NCBI RefSeq assembly: GCF_013280595.1
Contig: NZ_JAAATY010000018.1
Coordinates: forward strand, 1-64,000
Reading direction: 5' to 3'
DNA: 64,000 bases
Source of the DNA: Kibdelosporangium persicum
Lineage (GTDB): Bacteria; Actinomycetota; Actinomycetes; Mycobacteriales; Pseudonocardiaceae
Made by a program: the position numbers and the translations under genes. Under the pieces are notes generated by a model. That model was not told the DNA's origin. It did not search any database and saw nothing but the letters and a program-made list of their open reading frames with translations. Position 1 is the first letter of the stretch. Each line of letters starts with the position of its first letter. Positions 51,141 to 60,860 of this stretch are shown one piece after another.

Positions 51141-52964
51141 ATGCACACGAATCTCCACCGCGTCGTCGGCGACGTCACGCAACGTATTGCCGAGCGCAGT
51201 GCACGTACCCGTCAGGCTTATCTCGACCGGGTACGGGGCATGGCGACCGACGGCCCAGCACGGGCCGGGATGGCCTGCAGCAACCTCGCGCACGGCTTCG
51301 CCGCCTGCGACGGCCCGGACCGCCTCGCCGTGCGGGGACTGACCAAGCCGGGCGTGGCGATCGTGTCCTCGTACAACGACCTGCTTTCCGCTCACCAACC
51401 GCTGCACGAGTACCCGGACTGGCTGAAGGACTCGGTGCGCGAGGCAGGCGGAGTCGCTCAGTTCGCCGGTGGTGTGCCCGCGATGTGCGATGGCATCACG
51501 CAGGGCCGCGCGGGGATGGAACTGTCGCTGTTCAGCCGTGAGGTCATCGCGATGGCCACGGCGATCGCGTTGTCCCACGAGATGTTCGACGGTGCCCTGT
51601 TGCTGGGCGTGTGCGACAAGATCGTGCCGGGCCTGCTGATCGGCGCGCTGTCGTTCGGGCACCTGCCGTCGATCCTGGTGCCCGCCGGCCCGATGACCTC
51701 CGGCCTGCCGAACAAGGAGAAGGCCCGCGTCCGGCAGCTGTTCGCCGAAGGCCGGGCCACGCGCGACGAACTGCTTGCCGCCGAGTCGGCGTCCTACCAC
51801 GGCCCGGGGACGTGCACGTTCTACGGCACGGCCAACTCCAACCAGATGGTTGTCGAAGTGATGGGCCTGCACTTACCGGGCGCGAGCTTCGTGCACCCGC
51901 ACACGCCGCTGCGACGTGCGCTGACCGAGGAAGCGGGCCGTCAGATCGTGCGGCTGACGCAGACCCGTGGGCAGTACACGCCGATCTCGGAGATCGTGGA
52001 CGAGAAGTCGATCGTCAACGGCCTGGTCGCGCTGCTGGCCACCGGCGGCTCGACGAACCACACGCTGCACCTGCCCGCGATCGCCGCCGCCGCGGGAATC
52101 CAACTGACCTGGGACGACTTCGCGGACCTGTCCGCGGTCGTGCCGTTGCTGGCCCGCGTGTACCCCAACGGCAGCGCGGACATCAACCACTTCCACGCCG
52201 CCGGCGGCGTGCAGTTCCTGGTCAACACGCTGCTGGACGCCGGGATGCTGCACCGGGACGTCCACACGGTCGCGGGCGGCGGTCTCGACCTGTACCGCCA
52301 GGAACCCGTACTGGAGAACGGAAAGCTGATCTGGCGCGACGGCCCGACGGAGAGCCTGGACACCGATGTGCTGCGCGGTATGGACGACCCGTTCGAGCCG
52401 GACGGTGGGCTGCGGATGCTGTCGGGCAACCTCGGCCGCGCGGTGATCAAGGTGAGCGCGGTGCGGCACGAGAACTGGGTCGTGGAGGCGCCCGCACGCG
52501 TTTTCGAGAACCAGGAACAGCTTTCCGCGGCCTTCAAGGCGGGCGAGCTGGATCGTGATGTCGTTGTGGTGGTGCGCAATCAAGGCCCACAGGCGAACGG
52601 AATGCCTGAGCTGCACGGGTTGACGCCCGCGCTCGGCGCCCTGATGGACCGTGGCCACAAGGTCGCGTTGGTGACCGACGGGCGGATGTCCGGGGCGTCC
52701 GGCAAGATTCCCGCCGCCATTCAGGTCTCGCCGGAGTCGGTCGCGGGCGGTCCGCTGGCACGACTGCGGGACGGTGACGTGATCCGGCTGGACGCCGGAC
52801 ACGGCACGCTGGACATCCTGGCGGATCCGGCGGAGTTCGCTTCGCGGTCCATTGTGGAGACCCAGCGCCCGGCGTGGGAGGGTACCGGCAGGGAGTTGTT
52901 CGGTGCCTTGCGCAACGCTGTCGGCCCGGCCGAGCGCGGCGCCACCGTGTTCTCATCGATCTGA
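51141..52964 (+). CDS. edd: Phosphogluconate dehydratase
   Basis: 607 residues from the ATG at 51141 (GGGAGG upstream). An IlvD/Edd-family dehydratase that turns 6-phosphogluconate into KDPG, the first committed Entner-Doudoroff step. Seen: [20 protein letters not shown]-like [16 protein letters not shown], the Fe-S cysteines in [20 protein letters not shown] and [16 protein letters not shown], and [18 protein letters not shown] near the end. Length matches Edd (about 600) rather than IlvD. eda follows 9 nt later, so the pair forms one operon. Confidence 0.95.
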   Translation: MHTNLHRVVGDVTQRIAERSARTRQAYLDRVRGMATDGPARAGMACSNLAHGFAACDGPDRLAVRGLTKPGVAIVSSYNDLLSAHQPLHEYPDWLKDSVREAGGVAQFAGGVPAMCDGITQGRAGMELSLFSREVIAMATAIALSHEMFDGALLLGVCDKIVPGLLIGALSFGHLPSILVPAGPMTSGLPNKEKARVRQLFAEGRATRDELLAAESASYHGPGTCTFYGTANSNQMVVEVMGLHLPGASFVHPHTPLRRALTEEAGRQIVRLTQTRGQYTPISEIVDEKSIVNGLVALLATGGSTNHTLHLPAIAAAAGIQLTWDDFADLSAVVPLLARVYPNGSADINHFHAAGGVQFLVNTLLDAGMLHRDVHTVAGGGLDLYRQEPVLENGKLIWRDGPTESLDTDVLRGMDDPFEPDGGLRMLSGNLGRAVIKVSAVRHENWVVEAPARVFENQEQLSAAFKAGELDRDVVVVVRNQGPQANGMPELHGLTPALGALMDRGHKVALVTDGRMSGASGKIPAAIQVSPESVAGGPLARLRDGDVIRLDAGHGTLDILADPAEFASRSIVETQRPAWEGTGRELFGALRNAVGPAERGATVFSSI

Positions 52965-52973
52965 GGAGCTGGA

Positions 52974-53600
52974 TTGACCACCACTGCGGAACACCTGCTG
53001 GACCTGTCGCCGGTCATCCCGGTCGTGGTGATCGACGACGTGGAGCACGCCGTCCCGGTCGCCGAGGCGCTGCTGGCCGGTGGCGTCCCGCTGATCGAAC
53101 TGACCCTGCGCACGCCGGTCGCGATCGAGGGGATTCAGCGAATCCGCAAGGAAGTCCCGGACATCCTGGTCGGCGCGGGCACGGTGACCTCACCGGAGCT
53201 GGCCGCCCGAGCCGCCGACGCGGGCTCGTCCTTCCTGGTGACGCCAGGCTCGACGGACACGGTCGTCGACGCGTGCGCGGCAACGGGATTGCCGTTCCTG
53301 CCCGGCGTGAGCACGGTGACCGAGGCCATGCGGATGGCCGAGCGCGGCTTGACGGCGTTGAAGTTCTTCCCCGCTGAGGCGTCCGGTGGCGTCGAGTATC
53401 TGAAAGCGCTCGGCGGACCGTTGCCCGGACTGCGGTTCTGCCCGACCGGGGGAATCTCGGCCGGCACGGCGTCCACCTACCTGGCGCTGCCGAACGTCGG
53501 CTGCGTCGGCGGGTCGTGGCTCGTGCCGAAGTCCGCCTTGTCGGACAACGACTTCAACCGCGTGAAGGCCCTGGCCGAGGCGACTGCCGCGCTGCGCTGA
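52974..53600 (+). CDS. eda: KDPG aldolase
   Basis: 208 residues starting at TTG (GAGGAG upstream). A class I aldolase that splits KDPG into pyruvate and glyceraldehyde-3-phosphate. Seen: the active-site Glu in IELTLRTPVAIEGI, VGAGTVTSPELAARAADAG, the Schiff-base Lys in ALKFFPAEASGG and the phosphate-binding GLRFCPTGGIS. It is the second gene of edd-eda and ends 3 nt from the convergent recX. No zwf, pgl or sugar transporter is adjacent. Confidence 0.95.
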   Translation: MTTTAEHLLDLSPVIPVVVIDDVEHAVPVAEALLAGGVPLIELTLRTPVAIEGIQRIRKEVPDILVGAGTVTSPELAARAADAGSSFLVTPGSTDTVVDACAATGLPFLPGVSTVTEAMRMAERGLTALKFFPAEASGGVEYLKALGGPLPGLRFCPTGGISAGTASTYLALPNVGCVGGSWLVPKSALSDNDFNRVKALAEATAALR

Positions 53601-53603
53601 GGT

Positions 53604-54763
53604 TCACTCGAAGGTGTCGAGGAGGTCGGTCTCGTCGCCGGCGTTGGCCAGTTCGTCCTTGACGACCCGGTACGCCAGGCCCTGGGTGTAGCCCTTGCGG
53701 GCGAGCATGCCGACGAGGCGACGGATCTTGGTCTGCTGGTCGGCGGACCGCATCGAGGGCAGCTTCTTGCGGACGAGTTGGCGCGCGCGGTCCTCTTCGG
53801 CTTCTTCGTCGACAGCGGCGACGGCCTCGGCGGCGGTGTCGTTGTCCACGCCACGACGACGAAGCTCGACGCTGAGGGCCTTGCGTCCCATGCCCTGATA
53901 GGTGTGCCGGGACCGGACCCACATCTCGGCGAACGCCTTGTCGTCGATCAGGCCGACCTCGTCGAGCCTGCCCAGCACCCGCTCGGCCACCTCAGGCGCG
54001 ATTTCTTTCCGCAGCAGCGCCTTGTACAGCTCGGCGCGGGTTCGTGGCCGGGCAGTGAGCAGCGTCAGACAGACGTCCTTGGCGTGCGCTTCCGGGTCAC
54101 GGTCCATCTCGGCGGTTTTTCGCTGACGACGCTGCTCGCCGTCAGGTGTCGTCCGTGATCGCCGCGGCTTCTGGTCACCGCGCCGCCGCGATCGCCCGCG
54201 GCCTTCCGCGGCGGGCGAATCCTCGACGCCGGTCGACTGACCGCGCAGGTCGGCAGTCTCATCGTGCGAAGAGTCCGCCGCCGGCCGCCGCGCGGAACGT
54301 TTCGGCTCCCGGCGCCCGAGCTGGTCCTGCGCCGAAGCCTCGGCCAGCCGAGCGCGCAACTGGTCCAGTCGCGCATCCCGCGAAGCCGCTTGGGAGGCCT
54401 CGGTCATTCCGGCACCCGGCTGAACATCCCGCGAAGCCGGAGCAGCCTGAGGCTTGGGCCGGGCCTGCGAGGACTTCGCCATCTGGTCACGCAGGTCGGC
54501 CACCACCGCGTCCGCGCTCTGCGACGCATCCCCGAGCCCAGCCGAAGGCCCGGCGATGTCCGTCTTCTCACCGCCGGATTGGGCATCCCGCCCGGCCTTC
54601 GGGGCCACGTCTGGCCCCGAAGGCCGGTGAGCGGGATGTGTCGGCGTCGGCGGGGTCGGTTCTTCCCCGGCCCAAGGGTCGATACCCGGGTCCGCCGGTG
54701 CCTGGGCTCGCTGGTCCGTCACCCAGTTCTCGAGCCACGTCAGATCGCCAGAGCGTTCCGGCA

Positions 54764-54764
<1 letters not shown>
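53604..54764 (-). CDS. recX: Regulatory protein RecX with long disordered N terminus
   Basis: 386 residues, of which only the last 167 form the RecX core of three-helix repeats (HAKDVCLTLLTARPRTRAELYKALL; GLIDDKAFAEMWVRSRHTYQGMGRKALSVELRRRGV; LVGMLARKGYTQGLAYRVVKDEL). Most RecX proteins are 150-200 residues. The extra 219 residues are rich in Ala, Arg, Gln, Pro and Ser and look disordered, with a short helical LDQLRARLAEASAQ. The start is fixed by its overlap with the recA stop (TGATG). RecX limits RecA filaments; co-transcription keeps them balanced. Confidence 0.92.
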
Positions 54765-55807
<1,043 letters not shown>

Positions 55808-55905
55808 CTGAAGTCCACCTCGTTGGGTCGAGCGGTCTGTGTCGGAGGAGACGCTACGGGTGGGGACCGACAATTTCGGGGGACCGCCGATCCCGGTGCC
55901 CCGAC

Positions 55906-55927
55906 ATCGTAGCGAACACCTGTTCGA
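55906..55927 (-). promoter_or_regulatory. LexA box and -10 element of recA
   Basis: On the reverse strand TCGAAC-AGGT-GTTCGC (55927-55912) matches the SOS box at all but the last base and is followed directly by TACGAT (55911-55906), a good -10. The box would cover the -35 zone, so bound LexA would occlude the promoter. The leader to the ATG is about 90 nt. Confidence 0.82.
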
Positions 55928-55948
55928 GCCGCCGGGGCGACACGCCGG

Positions 55949-56143
55949 TCAGCGCCTCTCCCTGGGGACGCCGAAGTCGTCGCAGACCGCGCGCCAGATC
56001 TCCTTCGGCTCGACACCTGCCTCCAGGGCCTGGTCGACGGTACGCCCGCCGAGCGCGCCCAGCACGTGGTCACGAGCGAGCATCTCGGCCCGGACCGCGC
56101 CGAACTCGGTTGCCATCAGATTGCGGAAGACCGTGGTACGCAT
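55949..56143 (-). CDS. DUF3046 domain-containing protein
   Basis: A 64-residue protein of the DUF3046 family: FRNLMATEFGAVRAEMLARDHVLGALGGRTVDQALEAG followed by EIWRAVCDDFGVP. It lies directly upstream of recA, as Rv2738c does in M. tuberculosis, a position kept throughout actinobacteria. Function is unknown. It ends 22 nt before the recA LexA box, so some transcripts may run into recA. Confidence 0.92.
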   Translation of the reverse strand: MRTTVFRNLMATEFGAVRAEMLARDHVLGALGGRTVDQALEAGVEPKEIWRAVCDDFGVPRERR

Positions 56144-56163
56144 CAGCGACTAGGTTAGTGAGG

Positions 56164-56277
56164 GTGGAAGCCCCGAGCGGAATCGAGTCGGTGGGCCTGA
56201 CGGTCCTGTCGATCGCCAGCGTGGTCGCCGCGCTGGTGGTGCTCATCCTGTGGTACCGGAACCAACGCAGGCGCTGA
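56164..56277 (+). CDS. Possible 37-residue single-span membrane peptide
   Basis: A short frame starting at GTG (56164) encoding one membrane helix (GLTVLSIASVVAALVVLILW) and a basic tail YRNQRRR. The helix and positively charged tail are convincing as a peptide, and third positions are strongly GC-biased. The ribosome site (GTGAGG) is close to the start. It is divergent from the DUF3046 gene and 19 nt upstream of the YCII gene. Unrecognised family; could be fortuitous. Confidence 0.45.
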   Translation: MEAPSGIESVGLTVLSIASVVAALVVLILWYRNQRRR

Positions 56278-56296
56278 GACGGATCGGAGCGGACCG

Positions 56297-56725
56297 TTGC
56301 GCTACATGATCATCATCAAGTCCGACGAGGAGACCGAGGCCGGCCGGGTGCCGTCCGAGGACGAGTTCGCCGAAATGGCGCGGTTCAACCAGGAGATGGC
56401 GGACGCGGGCGTCCTGCTGGCCGCCGAGGGCCTGCTCGACAGCCACAAGGGTGCCCGGGTGCGGCTGTCCGGCGGCAACACCACGATCACCGACGGCCCG
56501 TTCACCGAGTCCAAGGAGCTCGTCGCGGGCTTCTGGATCATCCGGGCGGACTCGCTGGAAGAGGCCATCGACTGGGCGAGCCGGGTGCCCAGCCCGCCGG
56601 ACGTCGAGACCAACCTCGAGGTCCGCCAGGTCGCCGAGGCGTTCGAGGACTACGCCGAGACGTACACCGAGGAGCTCAAGCAAGGCGAGGACAAGCTCAG
56701 GGAGCAAATGGCCGAGAACCAGTGA
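56297..56725 (+). CDS. YCII-related (DGPF domain) protein
   Basis: 142 residues starting at TTG (GGAG upstream). YCII/DGPF family: RYMIIIKSDEETEAG at the start and TTITDGPFTESKELVAGFWII as the signature, then DSLEEAIDWASRVP. It is a homologue of the gene at 12270. These dimeric ferredoxin-fold proteins have no confirmed role here. Its 3' end overlaps the convergent membrane-protein gene by 29 nt. Confidence 0.9.
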   Translation: MRYMIIIKSDEETEAGRVPSEDEFAEMARFNQEMADAGVLLAAEGLLDSHKGARVRLSGGNTTITDGPFTESKELVAGFWIIRADSLEEAIDWASRVPSPPDVETNLEVRQVAEAFEDYAETYTEELKQGEDKLREQMAENQ

Positions 56726-57545
56726 GCTGACCGATCTCCGTGGTCGGCGGCACCGTGGTCACCGCCGACGACGGTCGGGGCGTCGTGGATGGCGTCGAAC
56801 CACCGGACAACGCCACGGTGGAGGCACCGCCCGCAGCGTTGTGCCGCACAGTCAGTTCCCCTGTCCGTTTGCCGGATTGGGCCGGTTTGAACTGCACTCG
56901 GACCCGGCAGCTCTTCCCCGGTTCCAGGCTGCCACCCGACTGCTTACACGTGCTACTCGTCCAGACGATCTTGAATTCCTTGGCGTGAGGTCCGCCGACG
57001 TCGTCGAATCCGGAGAGTTCGAGAGTCGCCAGGCCGGTGCTCCTGACGGTGATCTCGCCACACATACTCGCCACTCCGACTTTCGGCGACCCACAGGTGA
57101 CGGATTCCGCGATTCCGATGGCGGCTCCCTCGGCGACCGGCTGCGGCACAACCGGTTTCGGCTTCGGTGGATCGACCGCATCCTTGGTGAACGGAAAAGT
57201 ATTCTGTGTCTCTCCGGAAACGGACTTGCCCCTGATGTCGTCCAGCAGCTGGAACCCACCGAAGTTGACGATCAGCGCGCCACCGCCGAGCAGCAGCACC
57301 ATGACCGCTTTCGCGCCGGTCGCGGCTCCGGCCTCGCTGCCTGCCAGGCCGAACGCGGCGAGCAGGGTGACGACGACGGAACCGAACAGCGTCAGCCAGG
57401 GGCTGCCGCTGAGCAACGACGTGATCACGGTCCCGCTCATCGTGCCCGCGAGGGTGAGCAGGAATCCCAGGACAGTGAAATTCCGGGCGTTCCGCAGATC
57501 TTCCTTGACGGAGTGATGTGCCGCCGGCGTGTGCGCGTAAGACAT
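56697..57545 (-). CDS. Membrane protein with C-terminal Ig-like (ASPM/Hydin-type) domain
   Basis: A 282-residue protein. The first 110 residues contain about three membrane helices (FTVLGFLLTLAGTMSGTVITSLL; LTLFGSVVVTLLAAFGLAG; AVMVLLLGGGALIVNFGGF). The rest is external: a Pro-rich linker, then a choice-of-anchor/Ig-like fold seen in TGLATLELSGFDDVGG, CRVRVQFKPAQSGKRTGELTVRHNA and VALSGGS, ending in a Thr/Pro tail. Function unknown. It is on the same strand as the Hsp70-like gene, which ends 185 nt upstream of it. Confidence 0.75.
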   Translation of the reverse strand: MSYAHTPAAHHSVKEDLRNARNFTVLGFLLTLAGTMSGTVITSLLSGSPWLTLFGSVVVTLLAAFGLAGSEAGAATGAKAVMVLLLGGGALIVNFGGFQLLDDIRGKSVSGETQNTFPFTKDAVDPPKPKPVVPQPVAEGAAIGIAESVTCGSPKVGVASMCGEITVRSTGLATLELSGFDDVGGPHAKEFKIVWTSSTCKQSGGSLEPGKSCRVRVQFKPAQSGKRTGELTVRHNAAGGASTVALSGGSTPSTTPRPSSAVTTVPPTTEIGQLTGSRPFAP

Positions 57546-57729
57546 CCCGTCTCCCCCTCTGAGACAGATTTGTTCTCAGGCGAGAGTCCGCCGGCGAAGG
57601 AACCGCGTCAAGTCGATTCGCCCCATGGGGCAGCCGGAATGTCCTTCCGGGAATTCCCTGCGAAGTCATCGCGGAGCGTTTTCCCGGTGTGACGCTGCTG
57701 TGCTCGGTAAAGCCGTGGCCGTCATGCGG

Positions 57730-59562
57730 TCAGGTACCGGGCTGGACGTTCTTCTCCCAGTAGTTGGCGATGTCGTCGGGCGTTCCCGCGTCCCGCAACT
57801 GGACCTTGCTCAGCACGCCGAGCAGCGGCCGGTCCTTGACCGTGAAGACGAGTTTGCCGGTTCCGTTGCTGACCGCGGCCCGGTACTGCCCGGTCAGGCC
57901 GTTGCCCTTCCAGTCGGCCTGCACCATGTCGCCGCCGAGCGAGTTGATCACGGCGCGTGCCTGCTTGTCGGCCTCGTCGTTCGACGTGGCGTGCAGGTAC
58001 GAGACCTGGTAGTCGTCGCTGAGGGTGCAGGTCGCGGTCAGCCCGGCGCCCGCGTCGATCCCGCTGCTCTCCACGCCGGACTTGCACGTGTTGCCGTCCG
58101 GCACGCTGCCCGCCAGCTGTCGCAGGCAGGAGGTGAAGCCCTTGTCGTCCTTCTCCCCCACCGAGGCGCAGTCCTCCGCCGAGGGCGTGCCACCGCCGTC
58201 CGGGAGCAGGTAGAACCCGCCGACCGCGGCCAGGGCCACGACGACCAGCGCCGCCACCCCGATCAGCAGCTTGCGGTTCGGTTTCCTCTTCGACGCCGCC
58301 GGGGTCAGCGTCGGGAAGTTGCTGGGCAGCGGCGCGGGCTGGGGTGGCTGCTGCGCCGGAAAGCCGCCGCTCGGCGGGGTCGGCGGCCGGAAGTTCGGCC
58401 GCACCGGCGACAGGGTCGCGGTCGGCTGGTCCTCGGCCAGCGCGGCCGGAACGGGACTCTGCACGGTCTGCGTCTGGGTACGTGCGCTGATGCCCTCGCG
58501 TGGCACGTGGTGCGCGCCCAGCGCCACGGCGGTCTCCGGCTGGTCGAGGCTCGTGGGCACGACCCGTAACTGCTCCGCGATCAGCGTCGCCACCAGCGGC
58601 ATCCGGCTCGATCCACCGACCAGGTAGATCCCGAGCAGCCGGTCCGGAGTCATCCCGGTCGACCGGATCGTCCCGGCGAGCAGCTCCACGCTGCGCAGCA
58701 GGTTCGGCCGGACCAACGCCTCCAGCTCGGCCCGCGTGACGAGCACGTCGTCGAACGGCTCGGGCATCGGCACCTCGGTCTGCGGATGCCGGGACAACGC
58801 TTCCTTCGCGGCCTTCACGTCCTCACGCAGCGAGCGCTGCGCACGCCGGTCCGCCGTGGTCTCCGGGCGCAGCAACCGCTGCCAACGCGCGGGGTCGCGG
58901 TGCGAGACCTCGCGGCCGACGTGTTCGAGCAACGCCTGGTCGACGTCCAGACCACCCAGGTCGGGCAGGCCGTCCTCGGCCAGGACGGTGAAGCCGTTCT
59001 GGGTCGCGCCGACCACGGCGATGTCGAACGTGCCCGCACCGAGGTCGTACACCGCAAGCGCTTTCCCCGGCGCCAACGCCTGCCCTGGGAACGACGCGAA
59101 ATGCGCGGCCGCGGCCACGGGCTCCGGCACGAGAACCAAGTTGTTGCCCAGGCCGGCGAGCCGTGCCGCCGCCATCAGGACGTTGCGCCTCGTCGGCCCC
59201 CATTGGGCCGGGTGCGTCAGCCGGACCTCGTCCGGTTTCGCGCCACCGAGTTGACGCGAGGTCTCTTCGCCGACGCGGCTCAGCACCGCGGCGAGCGCGT
59301 CGGTCACGGGCACGATGTTGTCGCCGAGCAGCAGCGTGCCTTCGTCGACCCGGCGCTTGGGGTTGGGCTCGAACCGGGACGGGTCCAGCCGCGCACGGCG
59401 CTCGGCGTCCCGGCCGACCAGCAGGTTCCCGTCCTCGCCCGCGAACACCGCCGACGGCATGGTCGCCGATCCGTCGACCTCCACCACACGCGGCGGCCGC
59501 CCATGGGCGGACAGCACGGCCACGGTGTTCGACGTGCCGAGGTCAACTGACAGGACGCGCAC
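57730..59562 (-). CDS. Membrane-anchored Hsp70 family protein
   Basis: 610 residues starting at GTG (AAAGGGGAG upstream). Residues 1-375 are an actin/Hsp70 ATPase fold: phosphate-1 motif LSVDLGTSNTVAVL, PVAAAAHF, phosphate-2 YDLGAGTFDIAVV and adenosine motif LVGGSSRMPLV. The substrate-binding domain of DnaK is absent. Instead come a Pro-rich linker, one membrane helix (about 432-455) and an external domain of about 150 residues with cysteines. It is thus a transmembrane Hsp70-like protein, a type seen in actinobacteria but uncharacterised. It is divergent from the acid-sugar operon. Confidence 0.87.
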   Translation of the reverse strand: MRVLSVDLGTSNTVAVLSAHGRPPRVVEVDGSATMPSAVFAGEDGNLLVGRDAERRARLDPSRFEPNPKRRVDEGTLLLGDNIVPVTDALAAVLSRVGEETSRQLGGAKPDEVRLTHPAQWGPTRRNVLMAAARLAGLGNNLVLVPEPVAAAAHFASFPGQALAPGKALAVYDLGAGTFDIAVVGATQNGFTVLAEDGLPDLGGLDVDQALLEHVGREVSHRDPARWQRLLRPETTADRRAQRSLREDVKAAKEALSRHPQTEVPMPEPFDDVLVTRAELEALVRPNLLRSVELLAGTIRSTGMTPDRLLGIYLVGGSSRMPLVATLIAEQLRVVPTSLDQPETAVALGAHHVPREGISARTQTQTVQSPVPAALAEDQPTATLSPVRPNFRPPTPPSGGFPAQQPPQPAPLPSNFPTLTPAASKRKPNRKLLIGVAALVVVALAAVGGFYLLPDGGGTPSAEDCASVGEKDDKGFTSCLRQLAGSVPDGNTCKSGVESSGIDAGAGLTATCTLSDDYQVSYLHATSNDEADKQARAVINSLGGDMVQADWKGNGLTGQYRAAVSNGTGKLVFTVKDRPLLGVLSKVQLRDAGTPDDIANYWEKNVQPGT

Positions 59563-59634
59563 TGATCTCCCCTTTGATGCGACCGGATGGTCGGCCCAGA
59601 TGCTGCCATGCCGAGTGGTCCGGATGGGTCCGGG

Positions 59635-59679
59635 TTGACTTTATGCTCATTGTGAGCACGATGGTGCTCACAATGAGCA
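59635..59679 (+). promoter_or_regulatory. 36-bp palindromic operator and promoter of the acid-sugar operon
   Basis: TGCTCATTGTGAGCAC (59644-59659) and GTGCTCACAATGAGCA (59664-59679) are perfect 16-bp inverted arms around GATG. The right arm contains the ATG start of the kinase gene (59673). A -35 TTGACT (59635-59640) followed 16 nt later by CACGAT (59657-59662) would place the transcript start near that ATG, so the mRNA may be leaderless. The DeoR-type protein encoded third in the operon is the likely binder. Confidence 0.75.
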
Positions 59680-60860
59680 ATCTCCGCGTCCTCGTCATCG
59701 GCGACGACCTGACCGGCAGTAATGCGACCGGCGCGTTGTTCGCCCGGTTCGGGATGCACACCATGACTGTGCAGGGCACTACTGCCCTGCCGGACATCGA
59801 AGCGCTCATCGTCAACCTGGGGAACCGGCACGCGCCGCCGGACGAGGCCAGGGCCGCGGTCAAAGCGACCATCGCGGCCGCGGGCGACGTGCCGCTTGTC
59901 GTCAAACGCGTCGATACGACCCTGCGCGGCAACGTCGGTGCCGAGACCGATGCCGCCATCGAGGCGCTGCGTGTCCGGGCGCTTGTCGTGCCCGCGTTTC
60001 CCGACGCCGGACGGGTGACCGTCGGCGGGCTGCACCTCGTCGACGGCGTGCCGCTGGCTCAGACAGCGGCCGCACGAGATGCACTCAATCCGGTGAAGTC
60101 TTCGCGTGTGGCGACGATCCTGCGTGCCGGGACCACCCGATCGATCACCGAGATTCCGCTGGATGTCGTAGAGCAAGGTGCCGAGGCGATCGCCGGAGCG
60201 CTCCGGGCCGGCAGTGAGATCGTGGTGTGCGACGCGACCCGCAACGCACACCTTCGGGTGATCGCCGAAGCGGCGGCACAGGTGTCGAAACACTGGCTGT
60301 CGGTCGATTCCGGCCCGTTCGGCGTGCGTCTGGCCGCCGCGTTGGGCATCGCCCCCGGTGACCAGCCGCGGCCGCCGGTGTTCGCCGTGATCGGCAGCAT
60401 CACCGCGATCACCGCGGAACAGATCCACGAGACCGAGCAGACGCTCGGCGCCCGCTACGTCACGGTGACCGGAACGGAATCACCCGAAGAGGTGGTCGCC
60501 CAAGTCGGCGCCCTGCTCGACCAGGACTTGGAAGTGGTCGGCGTCCGCACCATGGCCGCGGCACTGGACCGGCGGCTCGCCGCGAAACTGCCGGAGACGC
60601 TCGCCGAGGTCACCAGACTGGTGCTCACCAGGCACCGGATCAGCGGCCTGTACGCGACCGGCGGCGACATCGCCACGGCGATCACCTCGGCACTGAACAC
60701 CGACGGATTCGTGATCGACGACGAGGTGGTACCACTCGCCGTGGTCGGCAGGCTCGCGGGCGGCCCGTTCAACGGGCTGCCGTTCGCCACCAAAGGCGGC
60801 CTGATCGGCGACCACACCGCGGCGGTGGCCTGTATCGAACGGCTGAGAGGAAGCACATGA
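59673..60860 (+). CDS. Four-carbon acid sugar kinase (DUF1537 family)
   Basis: 395 residues from the ATG at 59673; in-frame ATGs also occur at 59661 and 59643. N-terminal domain: VLVIGDDLTGSNATGALFA, then VVKRVDTTLRGNVGAETDAAIEAL, the acid-sugar binding signature. C-terminal nucleotide-binding domain: YATGGDIATAITSALN and GLPFATKGGLIGD. DUF1537 kinases phosphorylate tetronates such as D-threonate or D-erythronate at O4. A pdxA2-type dehydrogenase follows with ATGA overlap, the usual DtnK-PdxA2 pairing. Confidence 0.92.
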   Translation: MSNLRVLVIGDDLTGSNATGALFARFGMHTMTVQGTTALPDIEALIVNLGNRHAPPDEARAAVKATIAAAGDVPLVVKRVDTTLRGNVGAETDAAIEALRVRALVVPAFPDAGRVTVGGLHLVDGVPLAQTAAARDALNPVKSSRVATILRAGTTRSITEIPLDVVEQGAEAIAGALRAGSEIVVCDATRNAHLRVIAEAAAQVSKHWLSVDSGPFGVRLAAALGIAPGDQPRPPVFAVIGSITAITAEQIHETEQTLGARYVTVTGTESPEEVVAQVGALLDQDLEVVGVRTMAAALDRRLAAKLPETLAEVTRLVLTRHRISGLYATGGDIATAITSALNTDGFVIDDEVVPLAVVGRLAGGPFNGLPFATKGGLIGDHTAAVACIERLRGST

